64,000 nt of DNA, from positions 434,001 through 498,000 of the forward strand of contig NZ_JABAHZ010000003.1 of NCBI RefSeq assembly GCF_012641265.1, written 5' to 3'. Below are positions 28,599 to 38,280 of this stretch, piece after piece. The notes under the pieces were generated by a model. It saw only the letters and a list, made by a program, of their open reading frames with translations. It did no database searches and was not told where the DNA came from. The position numbers and the translations under genes are program-made. The DNA is from Chitinophaga eiseniae. Its GTDB lineage: Bacteria; Bacteroidota; Bacteroidia; Chitinophagales; Chitinophagaceae. Position 1 is the first letter of the stretch. Every line of letters begins with the position of its first letter.

Positions 28599-30446
28599 TT
28601 ATTTCTTAATAATATACCAGGTATCGGTACCGTTTGATTGCACGGTGATAAAGGTCCAGTCGTTGTAGATGTCGATAGAGTTGCCATCTTCAATAAACTG
28701 TCCGGCCTGGGCTTTCACGGTTACCGCGTTGGTAAGATTGTTAGTAGCATCAAATGCGGCTTTCTTGATGGTATAGATGCGGCCTTTTGCGCCTGCGGCG
28801 GTGGGCAGGTTAACAGTAACTGCGCTACCACTTTTTACGACTACGGTATAATCGGTGGCATCAACGGTATATGGACCGGATGCAATTTCCTTAATAGCCA
28901 TAGATACGGAACCCGCTACCTGTAAGGTAGAATTGGCGATGGAGGTAGTATCACCGATTTTTACATATTTCTGAACAGATACGTTGTCGGCATATCTCTT
29001 ATCGCCCGCGAAAGACTGGGATACATTACTTACCAAACCGCCTACAACAGATGGATCGGCCTGTGGGATGCTCACTGTTACTTTATTGGTAGCGTCTTTT
29101 ACTACTTTCAGATCCGTACCGGTGTGATCTGACGCAAAGGTCACGTCGGTGAATGCTGATTCCGGCAGGTCTCTGGTGATGATTTCCTTGCTGGCATTGA
29201 GCAATAATACTTTATGGTCGGAAGTAGTTCCCGCGGCAGTGCTACCGAGTGTAACGGTATTATCGAGCGCTGATTTACCGGTTACATGTAAGTCGCCGGT
29301 GATGCCGGTGTTACCAGTTACATCTGCGCCACCAGTGGTGATGGTTAATTTATTGTCGAGTGTGGAAGTACCGGTTACATGGAGGTTTCCGCCTGCTTCG
29401 GTATTACCGGTGATGGTGGTAAGACCGGTAATGTTAGTAGCACCGGTGATATTTGTTACGCCGGTGATGTTGGCGCCACCTGCTGTTACATCGAGCCCGT
29501 TTTTACCGGTAATTTTTCCGGCAAAGGTTTTAGCTCCACCAAAAGTTTGGGCGGCAATGTTTACACCACCTGGAGTGAATTCTGTGGCGGCATTTAATGC
29601 GATGGTAGGATTCTTGGCGGGAGTAGCATCAACACCGACAGTCAAGCCATTAGGAGCTGCAGCATCGATAAAGTTGGCTACCTGCAGTGCTTTGTTGGCC
29701 GCATTATTAAACGTATTCCAATCAGCCAGGGTCAGCAAACCTACTCCCGGCCCGGTTGTTCCACCGGTTTGGGTGGCGATACTCAGTTGATGGGTAGTAG
29801 TGGTACCGGAAGTAGTGGTAGTAAATTTATAATCGCCGGCTGCGTTGTCGGTGTTGATCTTCTGATCCAGCTCTGCTTTGCCGTTGATCATGAAGTTGGA
29901 GAAGGCAGCATTGGTGAGGGTACGTTTGTATATTTTACCGGTTGGATCCACGATCACCGCATCCATCAGGGTGTTGGCACCGGCGGTGATACCGCTGAGG
30001 GTGAGGTCATTTTTCACAATTACGTTACCATCGTCGATACGGAGCCCTTCTTTATTGTTACCTCTCAGGACGAAGGGTACGTTGTTGGTGCTTCCGACGA
30101 ACTGGGTAGTAGCATCTGTAATGAAGTTACCCAGCAGATCCCAGGAGGAGGCTTTGGTGGCCATCCTTTCCCACTTGTAATTGTGTCTTACGTAGAATCC
30201 TTCTACCCCGGTTGCTGTCCAATAGATGATCATACCGTCGGGTGGATTGAGAGCTGTCATCAGCGTGGTGTCGGCCACACGTGGTAACAGTAAACCCTGT
30301 TTGTCTGATTCCAGTTCAAGGATTGCTGATTTCTGAATAGAGGTAGGATTTTTACCTACTTTCAACTGTGCATGTACCTGGGTAGCGATAAGACTTACAC
30401 CACCTATTAGCATAACGCGAGCTGCGATGCGTAAAGATTTTTGCAT
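28599..30446 (-). CDS. Secreted fibre-like protein with hexapeptide ITG repeats
   Basis: 615 residues. Signal peptide ending THVHAQ-like (TQVHAQ). N-terminal module LKVGKNPTSIQKSAILELES, then DKQGLLLPR, GMIIYWT and YVRHNYKWERM parallels the downstream gene. Residues about 310-400 hold a six-residue repeat (NITGVT, NITGAT, NITGLT, TITGNT) and repeated GDLHVTG/NLHVTG-STLDN units. The C-terminus (IYTIKKAAFDATNNLTNAVT and IYNDWTFITVQSNGTDTWYI) resembles the terminal domain of tail-fibre-type proteins. First gene of the three-gene secreted-protein operon. Function unknown. Confidence 0.75.
   Translation of the reverse strand: MQKSLRIAARVMLIGGVSLIATQVHAQLKVGKNPTSIQKSAILELESDKQGLLLPRVADTTLMTALNPPDGMIIYWTATGVEGFYVRHNYKWERMATKASSWDLLGNFITDATTQFVGSTNNVPFVLRGNNKEGLRIDDGNVIVKNDLTLSGITAGANTLMDAVIVDPTGKIYKRTLTNAAFSNFMINGKAELDQKINTDNAAGDYKFTTTTSGTTTTHQLSIATQTGGTTGPGVGLLTLADWNTFNNAANKALQVANFIDAAAPNGLTVGVDATPAKNPTIALNAATEFTPGGVNIAAQTFGGAKTFAGKITGKNGLDVTAGGANITGVTNITGATNITGLTTITGNTEAGGNLHVTGTSTLDNKLTITTGGADVTGNTGITGDLHVTGKSALDNTVTLGSTAAGTTSDHKVLLLNASKEIITRDLPESAFTDVTFASDHTGTDLKVVKDATNKVTVSIPQADPSVVGGLVSNVSQSFAGDKRYADNVSVQKYVKIGDTTSIANSTLQVAGSVSMAIKEIASGPYTVDATDYTVVVKSGSAVTVNLPTAAGAKGRIYTIKKAAFDATNNLTNAVTVKAQAGQFIEDGNSIDIYNDWTFITVQSNGTDTWYIIKK
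29270..29500 (-). repeat. In-gene tandem repeat coding for hexapeptide ITG units
   Basis: Within the fibre gene, near-identical short segments coding for (N/T)ITGxT and for (D/N)LHVTG...TLDN recur several times. They would form a regular beta-helix or trimeric shaft. Confidence 0.65.
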
Positions 30447-30925
30447 AGATATAAGGATAAATAATTAATATTCAATTTCTTCGGCGCATATAATGCCGAA
30501 GGGTTAATTACAAGGATCTAAAGGTGTTATTCGGAGGTTATAGGAAAACCCATTCGGTTCGGTCTGTTTGTTCTAAATAATACTTAAAAAAGCATAATTT
30601 ATTTATCTTTCATAAGCACCTACTTATATAGGTTATATAGAATACATACTGCAAATGTGACATATTAAATGTTTTTAAAAAATGACATGATCATACCATT
30701 TTAGTTTGGAATATTTGCCTTGGGATGCTCAAAAGCTACCCAATGAGTGTGATGACATCGATTTAAATGAGGAGAAGTAGGCATGGAAGAGGTTGTTAGG
30801 GAGGGAAAATGCTGGTAAAAACTATTAATATGTAAGGGTATTAACATGAAGATGTTATAAAACAAAACGCCCATCAAAGGTTTTATACCTTGATGGGCGT
30901 TGTTTATTGATTTATTTAGCGTGGT
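30447..30925. other. Intergenic region upstream of the secreted-protein operon
   Basis: About 480 nt, AT-rich. Apart from the clpC terminator at 30866-30901 I see no gene; a weak minus-strand CACATTTG near 30652-30659 is the only -7-like box. Confidence 0.4.
30866..30901 (-). terminator. Intrinsic terminator of clpC
   Basis: Stem AACGCCCATCAA/TTGATGGGCGTT-like (one bulge) with a short loop, followed on the minus strand by TTGTTTT. Confidence 0.82.
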
Positions 30926-33460
30926 TTACGCTTCTGATTTTTCAGATTTACTCTTGGAAGAGTTGTTTTGCAGCGTAAAGATCAGCTTCTGGTTTTCTTT
31001 ATCCAGGTCGGCTACTAATATATCTCCATCATGAATATTCATGTTGAGGATTTCCTCTGCCAGTGGATCTTCCAGGTATTTCTGGATGGCCCTGTGCAAT
31101 GGTCTGGCGCCGAATTGCTGGTCGTAGCCTTTATCAGCCAGGAAGCCTTTGGCTTCGTCTGTCAGTTCGAGGCTGAAACCGAGGTTATTCAGGCGTTTCA
31201 ACACGCTCTTCATCGTGATATCGATGATATTATAGATATGTTCTTTTGCCAGGGAGTTGAAGATGATTACATCGTCAATTCTGTTCAGGAACTCGGGGGA
31301 GAAGGTACGTTTCAGTGCTTTTTCGATCACTGATTTGGTATTTTCTTCTTCGCCACCGGATCTTGCGCTGGTAGTGAACCCTACCCCTGCACCGAAATCT
31401 TTCAGTTGACGGGCTCCGATATTGGAGGTCATGATGATGAGGGTATTTTTGAAGTCTACCTTACGACCGAGGCCGTCGGTGAGGATACCATCATCCAGTA
31501 CCTGCAACAGGAGGTTATAAATATCCGGGTGTGCCTTTTCGATTTCATCGAGGAGGATGACGGAGTAAGGTTTACGGCGTACCTTTTCGGTCAGCTGACC
31601 ACCTTCTTCGTAGCCTACATATCCTGGAGGCGCACCAATGAGACGGCTTACAGAGAATTTCTCCATGTATTCGCTCATATCGATGCGGATGAGGGCTTCA
31701 TCGGAGTCGAACATGTAGCGGGCCAATGATTTGGCGAGCTCTGTTTTACCCACCCCGGTAGGTCCGAGGAATATGAAGGTACCGATTGGTTTTTTAGGAT
31801 CTTTCAGCCCTACGCGGTTACGCTGTATAGCTTTGGTGACTTTGCTGATGGCATCGTCTTGTCCCACTACGGCTCCTTTCAGGTCTTCGCCCATGCGGCG
31901 TAGCTTTTCAGTTTCTGCCTGTACCATCCTTTTAACGGGGATACCAGTCATCATGCTGACTACTTCTGCGATGGCTTCTTCATCGATAGGATAGCGTTTG
32001 TGCTTCACTTCTTCTTCCCACATGGCTTTCGCGCGTTCCAGGTCTTCGCCCAGTTTCTTTTCGGTATCGCGGAGCGCAGCGGCTTCTTCGAAGCGTTGGC
32101 TTTTCACCACCTTATTTTTTTCCTGCTTAATATCTTCGATCTGTTTTTCCAGGTCGAGGATATTTTGCGGCACGTTGATGTTTTTCAGGTGTACACGGGC
32201 GCCTACTTCATCGAGTACGTCGATTGCCTTGTCGGGCAGGAGACGGTCGGTCATGTAGCGGTCGCTCAGTTTTACACAGGCATCAATGGCTGCGTCTGTA
32301 TAGCTAACGTTATGGTATTCTTCATAACGCGGCTTGATATTGTTAAGGATCATAATGGTTTCTTCCACGGAAGGTGGTTCCACCATTACTTTCTGGAAAC
32401 GACGGTCGAGTGCGCCATCTTTTTCGATGTACATGCGGTACTCGTCGAGGGTAGAAGCGCCAATGCATTGGAGTTCTCCCCTGGCCAGGGCTGGTTTAAA
32501 GATATTGGAGGCATCGAGTGAGCCGGAAGCGCCACCTGCACCAACGATGGTATGGATTTCATCGATGAAGAGGATAACGTCCCTGTTTTTCTCGAGTTCA
32601 TTCATGATGGCCTTCATTCTTTCTTCAAACTGGCCGCGGTATTTAGTACCGGCCACCAGGGCGGCGAGGTCGAGGCTTACCACGCGTTTGTCGAACAATA
32701 CGCGAGAAACTTTGCGCTGCACAATACGGAGCGCAAGACCTTCCACGATGGCGGTTTTACCCACACCGGGTTCACCAATAAGAATCGGATTGTTCTTTTT
32801 GCGGCGGGAAAGTATCTGGGAAACCCTTTCAATTTCCTGCTCGCGGCCAACAATCGGATCTAAGCTGCCGCTTTCGGCCAGCTTGGTAATATCTCTACCA
32901 AAGTTATCCAGTACGGGCGTTTTGGATTTGGTATTTGTCTGTTTGGCTTTGGATGCGTAACTCTTTCTTTCGTCCTCAAACTCTTCTTCGCCCGGATCGT
33001 CAAATTCTGACTTAGGGTCCGCAGATTTTACAAAGCCCAGTTCGTTTTTAAAAGTATCGTAGTCCACGTCAAATTGTTGTAAGATTTGTGTACAAACGTT
33101 TTCCTTATTCTTGAGTATAGAAAGCATGAGGTGTTCTGTTTCTACCGTTGCACTTTTGAGCGCTTTGGCTTCCAATACAGTAACACGTATCACTTTTTCT
33201 GCCTGTCTGGTAAGCGGGAGGCTATTAATGTTAGCAATATTCTTTCCGGTCTTATCTTTTACAGCCAGCTCTACTTCTTTGCGTAACTCGTACAGATCTA
33301 CGTTCAAAGCCTGCAGAATCTTTACGGCCGTGCCCTCGCCTTCTCGAATAATACCTAACAGCAGGTGTTCAGTACCTATGAAGTCATTTCCCAGTCGTAA
33401 AGCTTCCTCTCTGCTGAACGAAATGATCTCCTTAACTTGCGGTGAAAAATTCTGGTCCAT
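30926..33460 (-). CDS. clpC: ATP-dependent Clp protease ATP-binding subunit ClpC
   Basis: 844 residues. Two Clp N-terminal repeats (about 1-145), first AAA+ domain with Walker [16 protein letters not shown] and Walker [16 protein letters not shown], a central UVR/M-domain segment (about 440-480: [20 protein letters not shown]), second AAA+ domain with [12 protein letters not shown] and the ClpP-loop region, and a Clp C-terminal domain. The UVR motif marks ClpC rather than ClpA/ClpB. It unfolds substrates for ClpP. Single gene with terminator. Confidence 0.96.
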   Translation of the reverse strand: MDQNFSPQVKEIISFSREEALRLGNDFIGTEHLLLGIIREGEGTAVKILQALNVDLYELRKEVELAVKDKTGKNIANINSLPLTRQAEKVIRVTVLEAKALKSATVETEHLMLSILKNKENVCTQILQQFDVDYDTFKNELGFVKSADPKSEFDDPGEEEFEDERKSYASKAKQTNTKSKTPVLDNFGRDITKLAESGSLDPIVGREQEIERVSQILSRRKKNNPILIGEPGVGKTAIVEGLALRIVQRKVSRVLFDKRVVSLDLAALVAGTKYRGQFEERMKAIMNELEKNRDVILFIDEIHTIVGAGGASGSLDASNIFKPALARGELQCIGASTLDEYRMYIEKDGALDRRFQKVMVEPPSVEETIMILNNIKPRYEEYHNVSYTDAAIDACVKLSDRYMTDRLLPDKAIDVLDEVGARVHLKNINVPQNILDLEKQIEDIKQEKNKVVKSQRFEEAAALRDTEKKLGEDLERAKAMWEEEVKHKRYPIDEEAIAEVVSMMTGIPVKRMVQAETEKLRRMGEDLKGAVVGQDDAISKVTKAIQRNRVGLKDPKKPIGTFIFLGPTGVGKTELAKSLARYMFDSDEALIRIDMSEYMEKFSVSRLIGAPPGYVGYEEGGQLTEKVRRKPYSVILLDEIEKAHPDIYNLLLQVLDDGILTDGLGRKVDFKNTLIIMTSNIGARQLKDFGAGVGFTTSARSGGEEENTKSVIEKALKRTFSPEFLNRIDDVIIFNSLAKEHIYNIIDITMKSVLKRLNNLGFSLELTDEAKGFLADKGYDQQFGARPLHRAIQKYLEDPLAEEILNMNIHDGDILVADLDKENQKLIFTLQNNSSKSKSEKSEA

Positions 33461-33610
33461 TGTGAGATTATTAAATTATAAAAACCCTTACGGGGGCTTG
33501 TCTATACAATAATAACGAATAATTCTGATTTAAGATTATCACGTTATGTGTTGTAATGAAGTTATTCCTTTTTTCAACTTAAACAACTTACACTTTAATA
33601 GTATAAGAAT

Positions 33611-33618
33611 TATTTTTG
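33611..33618 (+). promoter_or_regulatory. -7 promoter element upstream of the STAS gene
   Basis: TATTTTTG matches TAnnTTTG, 137 nt before the ATG at 33756. No clear TTG at -33. Confidence 0.4.
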
Positions 33619-33755
33619 CGTTGATGCGGGTACGTTCGTTTAAAAATATCTACGAAGAAACGGAGGTTTATGTTTCGATCTCTTGCGGTTATATTTTATA
33701 GGCGGATTCCCTCTGTTCAACATTCAATTACCAAGTATAAAACAACGTCCAACGC

Positions 33756-34130
33756 ATGAAATTCAAAATTGATACCAAAGAAAAAATAGTCGTTTTTTGT
33801 CCGGAAATATCCGCCCTGGATGCTAATTTGGCAGAAGACTTCATTCACACGGCGACTTCCATGCCGGAGTTGGTAGGACGTAATCTCATACTGGATCTGG
33901 CATTGGTGGAAAAAACGGACGATAAAGGTATAGAAGCCATTTTAACAGTCTACCGGTGTATGTATGACAATCATTTTTCCTGCGCCATTACCGGAGTTAA
34001 CAACATTTTAACAGCCAGCCTGAAGGCGGCGGGTGATGATATGTTTAATCTTGCTCCTACGATGGCGGAAGCGATTGACCTTATCATGATGGAGGAGCTG
34101 GAGCGGGAATTACTGGACGGTATGGAATAA
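33756..34130 (+). CDS. STAS-domain protein (anti-sigma-factor-antagonist-like)
   Basis: 124 residues forming one STAS-type alpha/beta fold: strand FKIDTKEKIVVFCP, helix with NLAEDFIHTA, strand LVGRNLILDLALVEKTDD and helix GIEAILTVYRCMYDN, strand CAITGV. The usual phosphorylatable Ser is not obvious at the start of the second helix (KTDDKGIE instead of DSSG), so phosphoswitch control may be absent. It directly precedes rnz (73 nt), an order I recall from other Bacteroidota. Function not known. Confidence 0.72.
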   Translation: MKFKIDTKEKIVVFCPEISALDANLAEDFIHTATSMPELVGRNLILDLALVEKTDDKGIEAILTVYRCMYDNHFSCAITGVNNILTASLKAAGDDMFNLAPTMAEAIDLIMMEELERELLDGME

Positions 34131-34203
34131 AGCAGGGCCAGGGCGCTATGAGGGCAAATTTTGGCCAGGCGCCGGCTAACCACAGAAAGATAAAGCTATT
34201 TAA

Positions 34204-35112
34204 ATGTTTGCAGTCACAATATTAGGTAACAATTCCGCGATCCCCACCCTGACGCGGCATCCCACCGCTCAGATAGTTACCTGCAACGACCAGTTGCTGC
34301 TGGTCGACTGCGGAGAAGGCACCCAGATACAGATGGCCAAGTACGGCATCCGGCGCAGTAAGCTGAGGTATATATTCATCAGTCACCTGCACGGCGATCA
34401 TTATTTCGGGCTAATTGGTTTGCTGAATACCCTGAGCCTGATGGGTCGTACGGAGCCTCTCAGTGTATATGCGCCGCCAGAATTGGAGCAGATTATCCAG
34501 CTACAGCTGGATTGTTCCGCTACGGTACTGAAGTTTGAGTTGTCTTTTGTACCGCTGCAGCCGGGCTATAGTGGCCTTATTCTCGAGGACCGGGAGTTAC
34601 AGGTACGTTGTTTCCCTACCCAGCACCGGATTTCCTGCTTTGGCTTTTCCTTTGAATGGCGGAAGCGCAAGCGGAAACTGTTGCCCGACCAGGCCAGGGC
34701 ATATGAGATCCCGGCAGCGTATTACTCAAAGCTCCAGGATGGCGCTGATTATCAGCGAAAAGACGGGAGTATCGTTAAAAACGATTGGGTAACACTCCCC
34801 CCGCCGGCCGGCAAACGATATGTATACTGTGCCGACACCATTTACGATACCGGGTTATTACCCTGGTTACAGGGCGCTGAGATGATTTACCATGAAACCA
34901 CTTACCTGCATGATTTGCAGGAAAGGGCAGCAGAACGTTACCACAGCACCTCTATACAGGCGGCCAGCCTTGCGGCGGCAGCCGGGGCCGGGAAGCTGCT
35001 GATCGGGCATTTCTCTTCCAAATACACAGAATTACAGCCTTTCCTGGACGAATCCAGGTCTGTTTTTGAGACTACGGAGATTGCAGAGGAAGGAGTAACG
35101 TACCTTATATAG
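34204..35112 (+). CDS. rnz: Ribonuclease Z
   Basis: 302 residues. Metallo-beta-lactamase fold with LLVDCGEGTQIQM, the metal motif SHLHGDHYFG, a later ADTIYD with the bridging Asp, HETTYLHD and a final LLIGHFSSKY histidine. The exosite region lies around residues 150-180 (SFEWRKRKRKLLP). RNase Z removes tRNA 3' trailers. The neighbouring tRNA-Asp gene encodes no CCA, consistent with dependence on this enzyme. Confidence 0.94.
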   Translation: MFAVTILGNNSAIPTLTRHPTAQIVTCNDQLLLVDCGEGTQIQMAKYGIRRSKLRYIFISHLHGDHYFGLIGLLNTLSLMGRTEPLSVYAPPELEQIIQLQLDCSATVLKFELSFVPLQPGYSGLILEDRELQVRCFPTQHRISCFGFSFEWRKRKRKLLPDQARAYEIPAAYYSKLQDGADYQRKDGSIVKNDWVTLPPPAGKRYVYCADTIYDTGLLPWLQGAEMIYHETTYLHDLQERAAERYHSTSIQAASLAAAAGAGKLLIGHFSSKYTELQPFLDESRSVFETTEIAEEGVTYLI

Positions 35113-35117
35113 CACGG

Positions 35118-35192
35118 AAAGTATAAAGCGTAAAGCCAAAAGCTATTGTGGGGATGCCCTACAATAGCTTTTGGCTTTACGCTTTATACTTT
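35118..35192. repeat. Perfect 32-bp inverted repeat between rnz and dapA
   Basis: Arms 35118-35149 and 35161-35192 are perfectly complementary (32 bp) with an 11-nt centre and a T run on the right. It lies between two convergent stops, so it serves at least as a bidirectional terminator, but is far longer than needed. Arms are made of TAAAGC/AAAGCC-like units. Confidence 0.85.
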
Positions 35193-35203
35193 TTGCTTCC
35201 TGC

Positions 35204-36082
35204 TTACTTGTATTGCTCCAGGTACGCAGCAATTTTGGCGTACAGCGGATCAGAAACGGGTAATACGGGGAGACGGAAATTATTTCCGACAATGCCATCG
35301 TGGTGCAGGAATGCTTTGATGCCGGCCGGATTATTTTCGGAGAACATCAGGTCAAATCCTTCCAGCATTTTGTTGTTGAGGGAGCGGGCTGCCGGGAAAT
35401 CATTTACCAGTGCGGCATGTACCATACTGGAAAAATCGGTGGCAAAGTAGTTGGCAGCCACGGAAATAACACCGTCCATACCACAGGCCAGCTGTGCGAG
35501 GGCCAGGGCATCATCGCCGCTGATCACGAGGAAGTCTTTCGGTTTATCGCGGATAATCTGCATACACTGCATCATATCGCCGGAGGCTTCCTTCATGGCC
35601 ACGATGTTTTCCACGTCATGCGCGAGGCGCAGGGTGGTTTCGGCGGTCATATTGCGGCCGGTACGACCGGGCACATTATACAGGATAATGGGCTTAGGAG
35701 AGGCCGCTGCAATTGTTTTATAGTGCTGGTATATCCCTTCCTGGGTAGGTTTGCTGTAGTATGGCGCTACGCTGAGAACGGCTGCAGCTTCATCCAGCGG
35801 GCATTTCTCCAGTCTTTTTACCACATCCCGGGTATTGTAATCGCCAATACCAACCACTACAGGCACCCGCTTCGACACCTTTTCGAAAGTGAATTTTATC
35901 AAATCCAGCTTTTCATCTGCAGAAAGCGTAGGTGTTTCACCAGTTGTACCAAGGGTTACAACGTAGTTAACGCCGCCATCGATCACGTAGTTGATCAATT
36001 TTTCCAAAGCATTCCAATCTATGCTTTCATCTGCTTTAAAGGGTGTTACCAATGCCACCCCGGTGCCTTTTAGTTGTTCCAT
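35204..36082 (-). CDS. dapA: 4-hydroxy-tetrahydrodipicolinate synthase
   Basis: 292 residues. Class I aldolase-like TIM barrel with GTGVALVTPF at the start, TLGTTGETPTLS (pyruvate site), YYSKPTQEGIYQHY, LYNVPGRTGRNM and the Schiff-base lysine in IVAMKEASGDM. It condenses pyruvate and aspartate semialdehyde in lysine/diaminopimelate synthesis. 79 nt downstream of accA, with a terminator between, so probably transcribed separately. Confidence 0.96.
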   Translation of the reverse strand: MEQLKGTGVALVTPFKADESIDWNALEKLINYVIDGGVNYVVTLGTTGETPTLSADEKLDLIKFTFEKVSKRVPVVVGIGDYNTRDVVKRLEKCPLDEAAAVLSVAPYYSKPTQEGIYQHYKTIAAASPKPIILYNVPGRTGRNMTAETTLRLAHDVENIVAMKEASGDMMQCMQIIRDKPKDFLVISGDDALALAQLACGMDGVISVAANYFATDFSSMVHAALVNDFPAARSLNNKMLEGFDLMFSENNPAGIKAFLHHDGIVGNNFRLPVLPVSDPLYAKIAAYLEQYK

Positions 36083-36101
36083 ATTGCGTTTACGGGAAAA
36101 T

Positions 36102-36140
36102 AAAAATTTCGAATTCCGAAGGCCGAAATTCGAAATTTTT
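36102..36140 (-). terminator. AT-rich terminator hairpin downstream of accA
   Basis: Perfect 14-bp arms AAAAATTTCGAATT/AATTCGAAATTTTT around an 11-nt loop, ending in a T run on the minus strand, between accA and dapA. Confidence 0.65.
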
Positions 36141-36161
36141 ATTGTGATCTCTAAATATTTT

Positions 36162-37115
36162 TTATTTCTCTTCGTAAAAACCCATGCGGGAGAACTTGTC
36201 GATACGTTGTTCTATGCGGGTATCGGGATCGATTTGCTTTAGTTCTGCCAATGTTTCCTTAATTCTTTTTTTCAGGATATTGGCCATTTCATCGGGATTT
36301 ACGTGGGCGCCACCGAGGGGCTCCCGTACAATACCGTCTACCAGGCCGAACTGGCTCATGTAATCGGAAGTAAGTTTGAGTTCTTCGGCGGCTTTTTCTT
36401 TAAAGTTCCAGCTACGCCAGAGGATTGTGGAGCAGTTTTCCGGAGAAATAACGGTGTACCAGCTATTTTCCAGCATAAATACCCTGTCGCCGATACCGAT
36501 GCCCAAAGCGCCACCGGAGGCGCCTTCGCCGATAATAATGCAGATAACGGGCACGCGGAGTTTTACCATTTCGAAGAGATTGCGGGCGATGGCTTCCGCC
36601 TGACCTCTTTCTTCGGCTTCCAGGCCGGGATAAGCGCCGGGCGTATCGATCAACGTTACGATGGGCTTGTTGAATCTTTCAGCCAGTTTCATCAGGCGGA
36701 GGGCCTTGCGATATCCTTCCGGGTTGGCCATCCCGAAGTTTCTGAGCTGGCGCATTTTGGTGTTGATACCTTTCTGTTGGCCGATAAACATCACTGTTTC
36801 GCCATCGAGGTCGGCGAAACCGCCTACCATTGCCTTATCATCTTTTACATTCCGGTCGCCATGCAGTTCCGTAAAGTTGGTGCACATTTTTTCGATATAC
36901 GCCAGAGTATAGGGCCTATCTGGGTGACGGCTCAGCTGTACGCGCTGCCAGGCGGTGAGGTGGTCATAGATATGTTCACGGGTAGCCGCAATTTTTTGTT
37001 CATATTCATTTACGGTAGCCGATACATCTACGCCAGATTTTGCACCATTCTCTTTCAGCTTATCCAACTGCTCATATAAGTCAGCGATAGGTTTCTCGAA
37101 ATCCAGGAATTGCAT
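36162..37115 (-). CDS. accA: Acetyl-CoA carboxylase carboxyltransferase subunit alpha
   Basis: 317 residues starting [13 protein letters not shown], the usual AccA start, followed by the helical N-terminal region, [48 protein letters not shown] and [20 protein letters not shown], the carboxybiotin/CoA-site motifs. It forms the carboxyltransferase with AccD, making malonyl-CoA for fatty-acid synthesis. The partner accD is not in the window. Confidence 0.97.
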   Translation of the reverse strand: MQFLDFEKPIADLYEQLDKLKENGAKSGVDVSATVNEYEQKIAATREHIYDHLTAWQRVQLSRHPDRPYTLAYIEKMCTNFTELHGDRNVKDDKAMVGGFADLDGETVMFIGQQKGINTKMRQLRNFGMANPEGYRKALRLMKLAERFNKPIVTLIDTPGAYPGLEAEERGQAEAIARNLFEMVKLRVPVICIIIGEGASGGALGIGIGDRVFMLENSWYTVISPENCSTILWRSWNFKEKAAEELKLTSDYMSQFGLVDGIVREPLGGAHVNPDEMANILKKRIKETLAELKQIDPDTRIEQRIDKFSRMGFYEEK

Positions 37116-37180
37116 AATTTGATTAAATTGGTTAAAGATCGGGTGTAAAGATAATGCTGAAAATATTTTTTAAAAAAGAT

Positions 37181-37212
37181 TTGCTTAATTGGGAACTTTG
37201 TTACTATCTTTG
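37181..37212 (+). promoter_or_regulatory. tRNA-Asp promoter
   Basis: TTG at 37181-37183, 21-nt spacer, TATCTTTG (37205-37212), a perfect -7 match. This gives a precursor leader of about 70 nt. Confidence 0.55.
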
Positions 37213-37287
37213 CAATCCCAAAACGGAGGAATACAACGAGTTGGGAGACAGAAAGATAGGGATATTTTATCCTTTGATTTCAGTAAC

Positions 37288-37361
37288 GGATCGGTAGTTC
37301 AGTTGGTTAGAATGCCGCCCTGTCACGGCGGAGGTCGCGGGTTCGAGTCCCGTCCGGTCCG
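37288..37361 (+). tRNA. tRNA-Asp (anticodon GTC)
   Basis: 74 nt cloverleaf: acceptor GGATCGG/CCGGTCC with one G-U pair, D-arm with AGTTCAGTTGGTTAGA, anticodon stem CCGCC/GGCGG with GTC at 37322-37324, T-arm GCGGGTTCGAGTCCCGT, discriminator G at 37361. No CCA is encoded. Followed by a trailer terminator. Its 3' half and trailer are repeated in decayed form downstream (see findings). Confidence 0.97.
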
Positions 37362-37366
37362 CAAAT

Positions 37367-37397
37367 AAAAGTCACATCTTAAAAGGTGTGGCTTTTT
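37367..37397 (+). terminator. Terminator of tRNA-Asp
   Basis: Stem AAAAGTCACATC/GGTGTGGCTTTT (two G-U pairs) with a 6-nt loop, ending in TTTTTT. Confidence 0.75.
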
Positions 37398-37435
37398 TGC
37401 TTTGTGGAGATGAGGGGGGACGGTAGCCGTTTCAG

Positions 37436-37475
37436 GATCTAAAAAGGGATGACATAAGTCATCCCTTTTTAGATC
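37436..37475. terminator. Perfect 18-bp hairpin, bidirectional terminator
   Basis: Arms 37436-37453 and 37458-37475 are perfectly complementary (GATCTAAAAAGGGATGAC and its reverse complement) with a 4-nt loop. It ends the minus-strand gene at 37496 and can also stop readthrough from the tRNA side. Confidence 0.8.
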
Positions 37476-37495
37476 AAAATTGAAAATATTATTAT

Positions 37496-37684
37496 TTATC
37501 GGGCCCGTTTAACAATACTGTTAAGTTCAGCCATGAAGTTTTCAGCATCCTTTTGAGAACGAATTACCTGCGCTAAACTATCAACACGAACTGATTTAGA
37601 CCGTACAGGCTTGGGATTGCTACCCAGACTCGTCTGGGCAGCTTTTTTATACTGATCTATCTTCTGTTGAATATTTTGATTCAT
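37496..37684 (-). CDS. Small hypothetical protein paired with the DUF6934-like gene
   Basis: 62 residues from the ATG of MNQNIQQKIDQYKK; an in-frame TTG 10 codons upstream is an alternative. A basic, helical sequence with a disordered middle (SNPKPVRSKSVRVD) and a second helix (DAENFMAELNSIVKRAR). No family recognised. A minus-strand TATATTTG (37689-37696) just before the ATG may be its own -7 box and would give an almost leaderless mRNA. The 3' end of the upstream gene is 40 nt away. Size and pairing are like a toxin-antitoxin unit, without direct proof. Confidence 0.55.
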   Translation of the reverse strand: MNQNIQQKIDQYKKAAQTSLGSNPKPVRSKSVRVDSLAQVIRSQKDAENFMAELNSIVKRAR

Positions 37685-37724
37685 ACCACAAATATAGTTA
37701 AATAGTTTGGTCAATATCCCTGTC

Positions 37725-38264
37725 TTACTTCAATTGAAACATGTAGTATCGATAAAGATCATGCCTGGTTCGCTCGTAATTAAATAATTCCGGTTTAGGT
37801 TTAGATAGAATATTCCCGGTGTTATCCACCTCATAGCTCCAATCTCTATATACACGAACGTACCAGTCTACGCCTATACCCACAAAAAAATCACTCAAAT
37901 ATTCACGATTTGATTTAAACATAAGATGGTACATCGTAGCTCTAACATCATCAGAACCATCAATACCCAGAGTTAAGTCAGGGTTTACCTGCAAAAAGGT
38001 TAACCCGTGAAATAAAACGGTAGAAAAGACCTTACCATTTTCGGTATGCTTTAAGCGTATATCATCATGAAAGTTACCGGTTTCATCGGGTGGGCCAAAA
38101 CCAAGATTAAACACATTTGGCAAGTACAGATCCGGATGCGGATCGATTTTCACTAAAATCTGTCTGATTGTTCCATCAACCTGAGGTGAATTAAAAATCA
38201 TTTGAGAAAAATCATTTTCAATGCTTACCGGATCAAAAGTTTCTTCAAAATTTATTGTAACCAT
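37725..38264 (-). CDS. DUF6934-like hypothetical protein
   Basis: About 179 residues from the ATG of MVTINFEETFD; another ATG 7 codons upstream lies inside the palindrome at 38281-38302. The sequence has NVFNLGFGPPDETGNFHDD, then NGKVFSTVLFHGLTFLQVNP, LGIDGSDDVRATMYHLMF and a Tyr-rich end. From memory this order (NLxFGD..., NGDxxKVLATV, GSxxxRxxLY) is that of DUF6934, a Bacteroidota family present in many copies per genome next to a small partner gene. No function is established. It is AT-richer than its surroundings and lies in the islet behind tRNA-Asp. Confidence 0.5.
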   Translation of the reverse strand: MVTINFEETFDPVSIENDFSQMIFNSPQVDGTIRQILVKIDPHPDLYLPNVFNLGFGPPDETGNFHDDIRLKHTENGKVFSTVLFHGLTFLQVNPDLTLGIDGSDDVRATMYHLMFKSNREYLSDFFVGIGVDWYVRVYRDWSYEVDNTGNILSKPKPELFNYERTRHDLYRYYMFQLK

Positions 38265-38280
38265 AGCGTATTCTTTATTA

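Noticed and set aside
35300..37079. Long plus-strand open frames of 257 and 258 codons opposite dapA and accA.
   Set aside because: They mirror well-identified genes, have low-complexity antisense composition and match no family.
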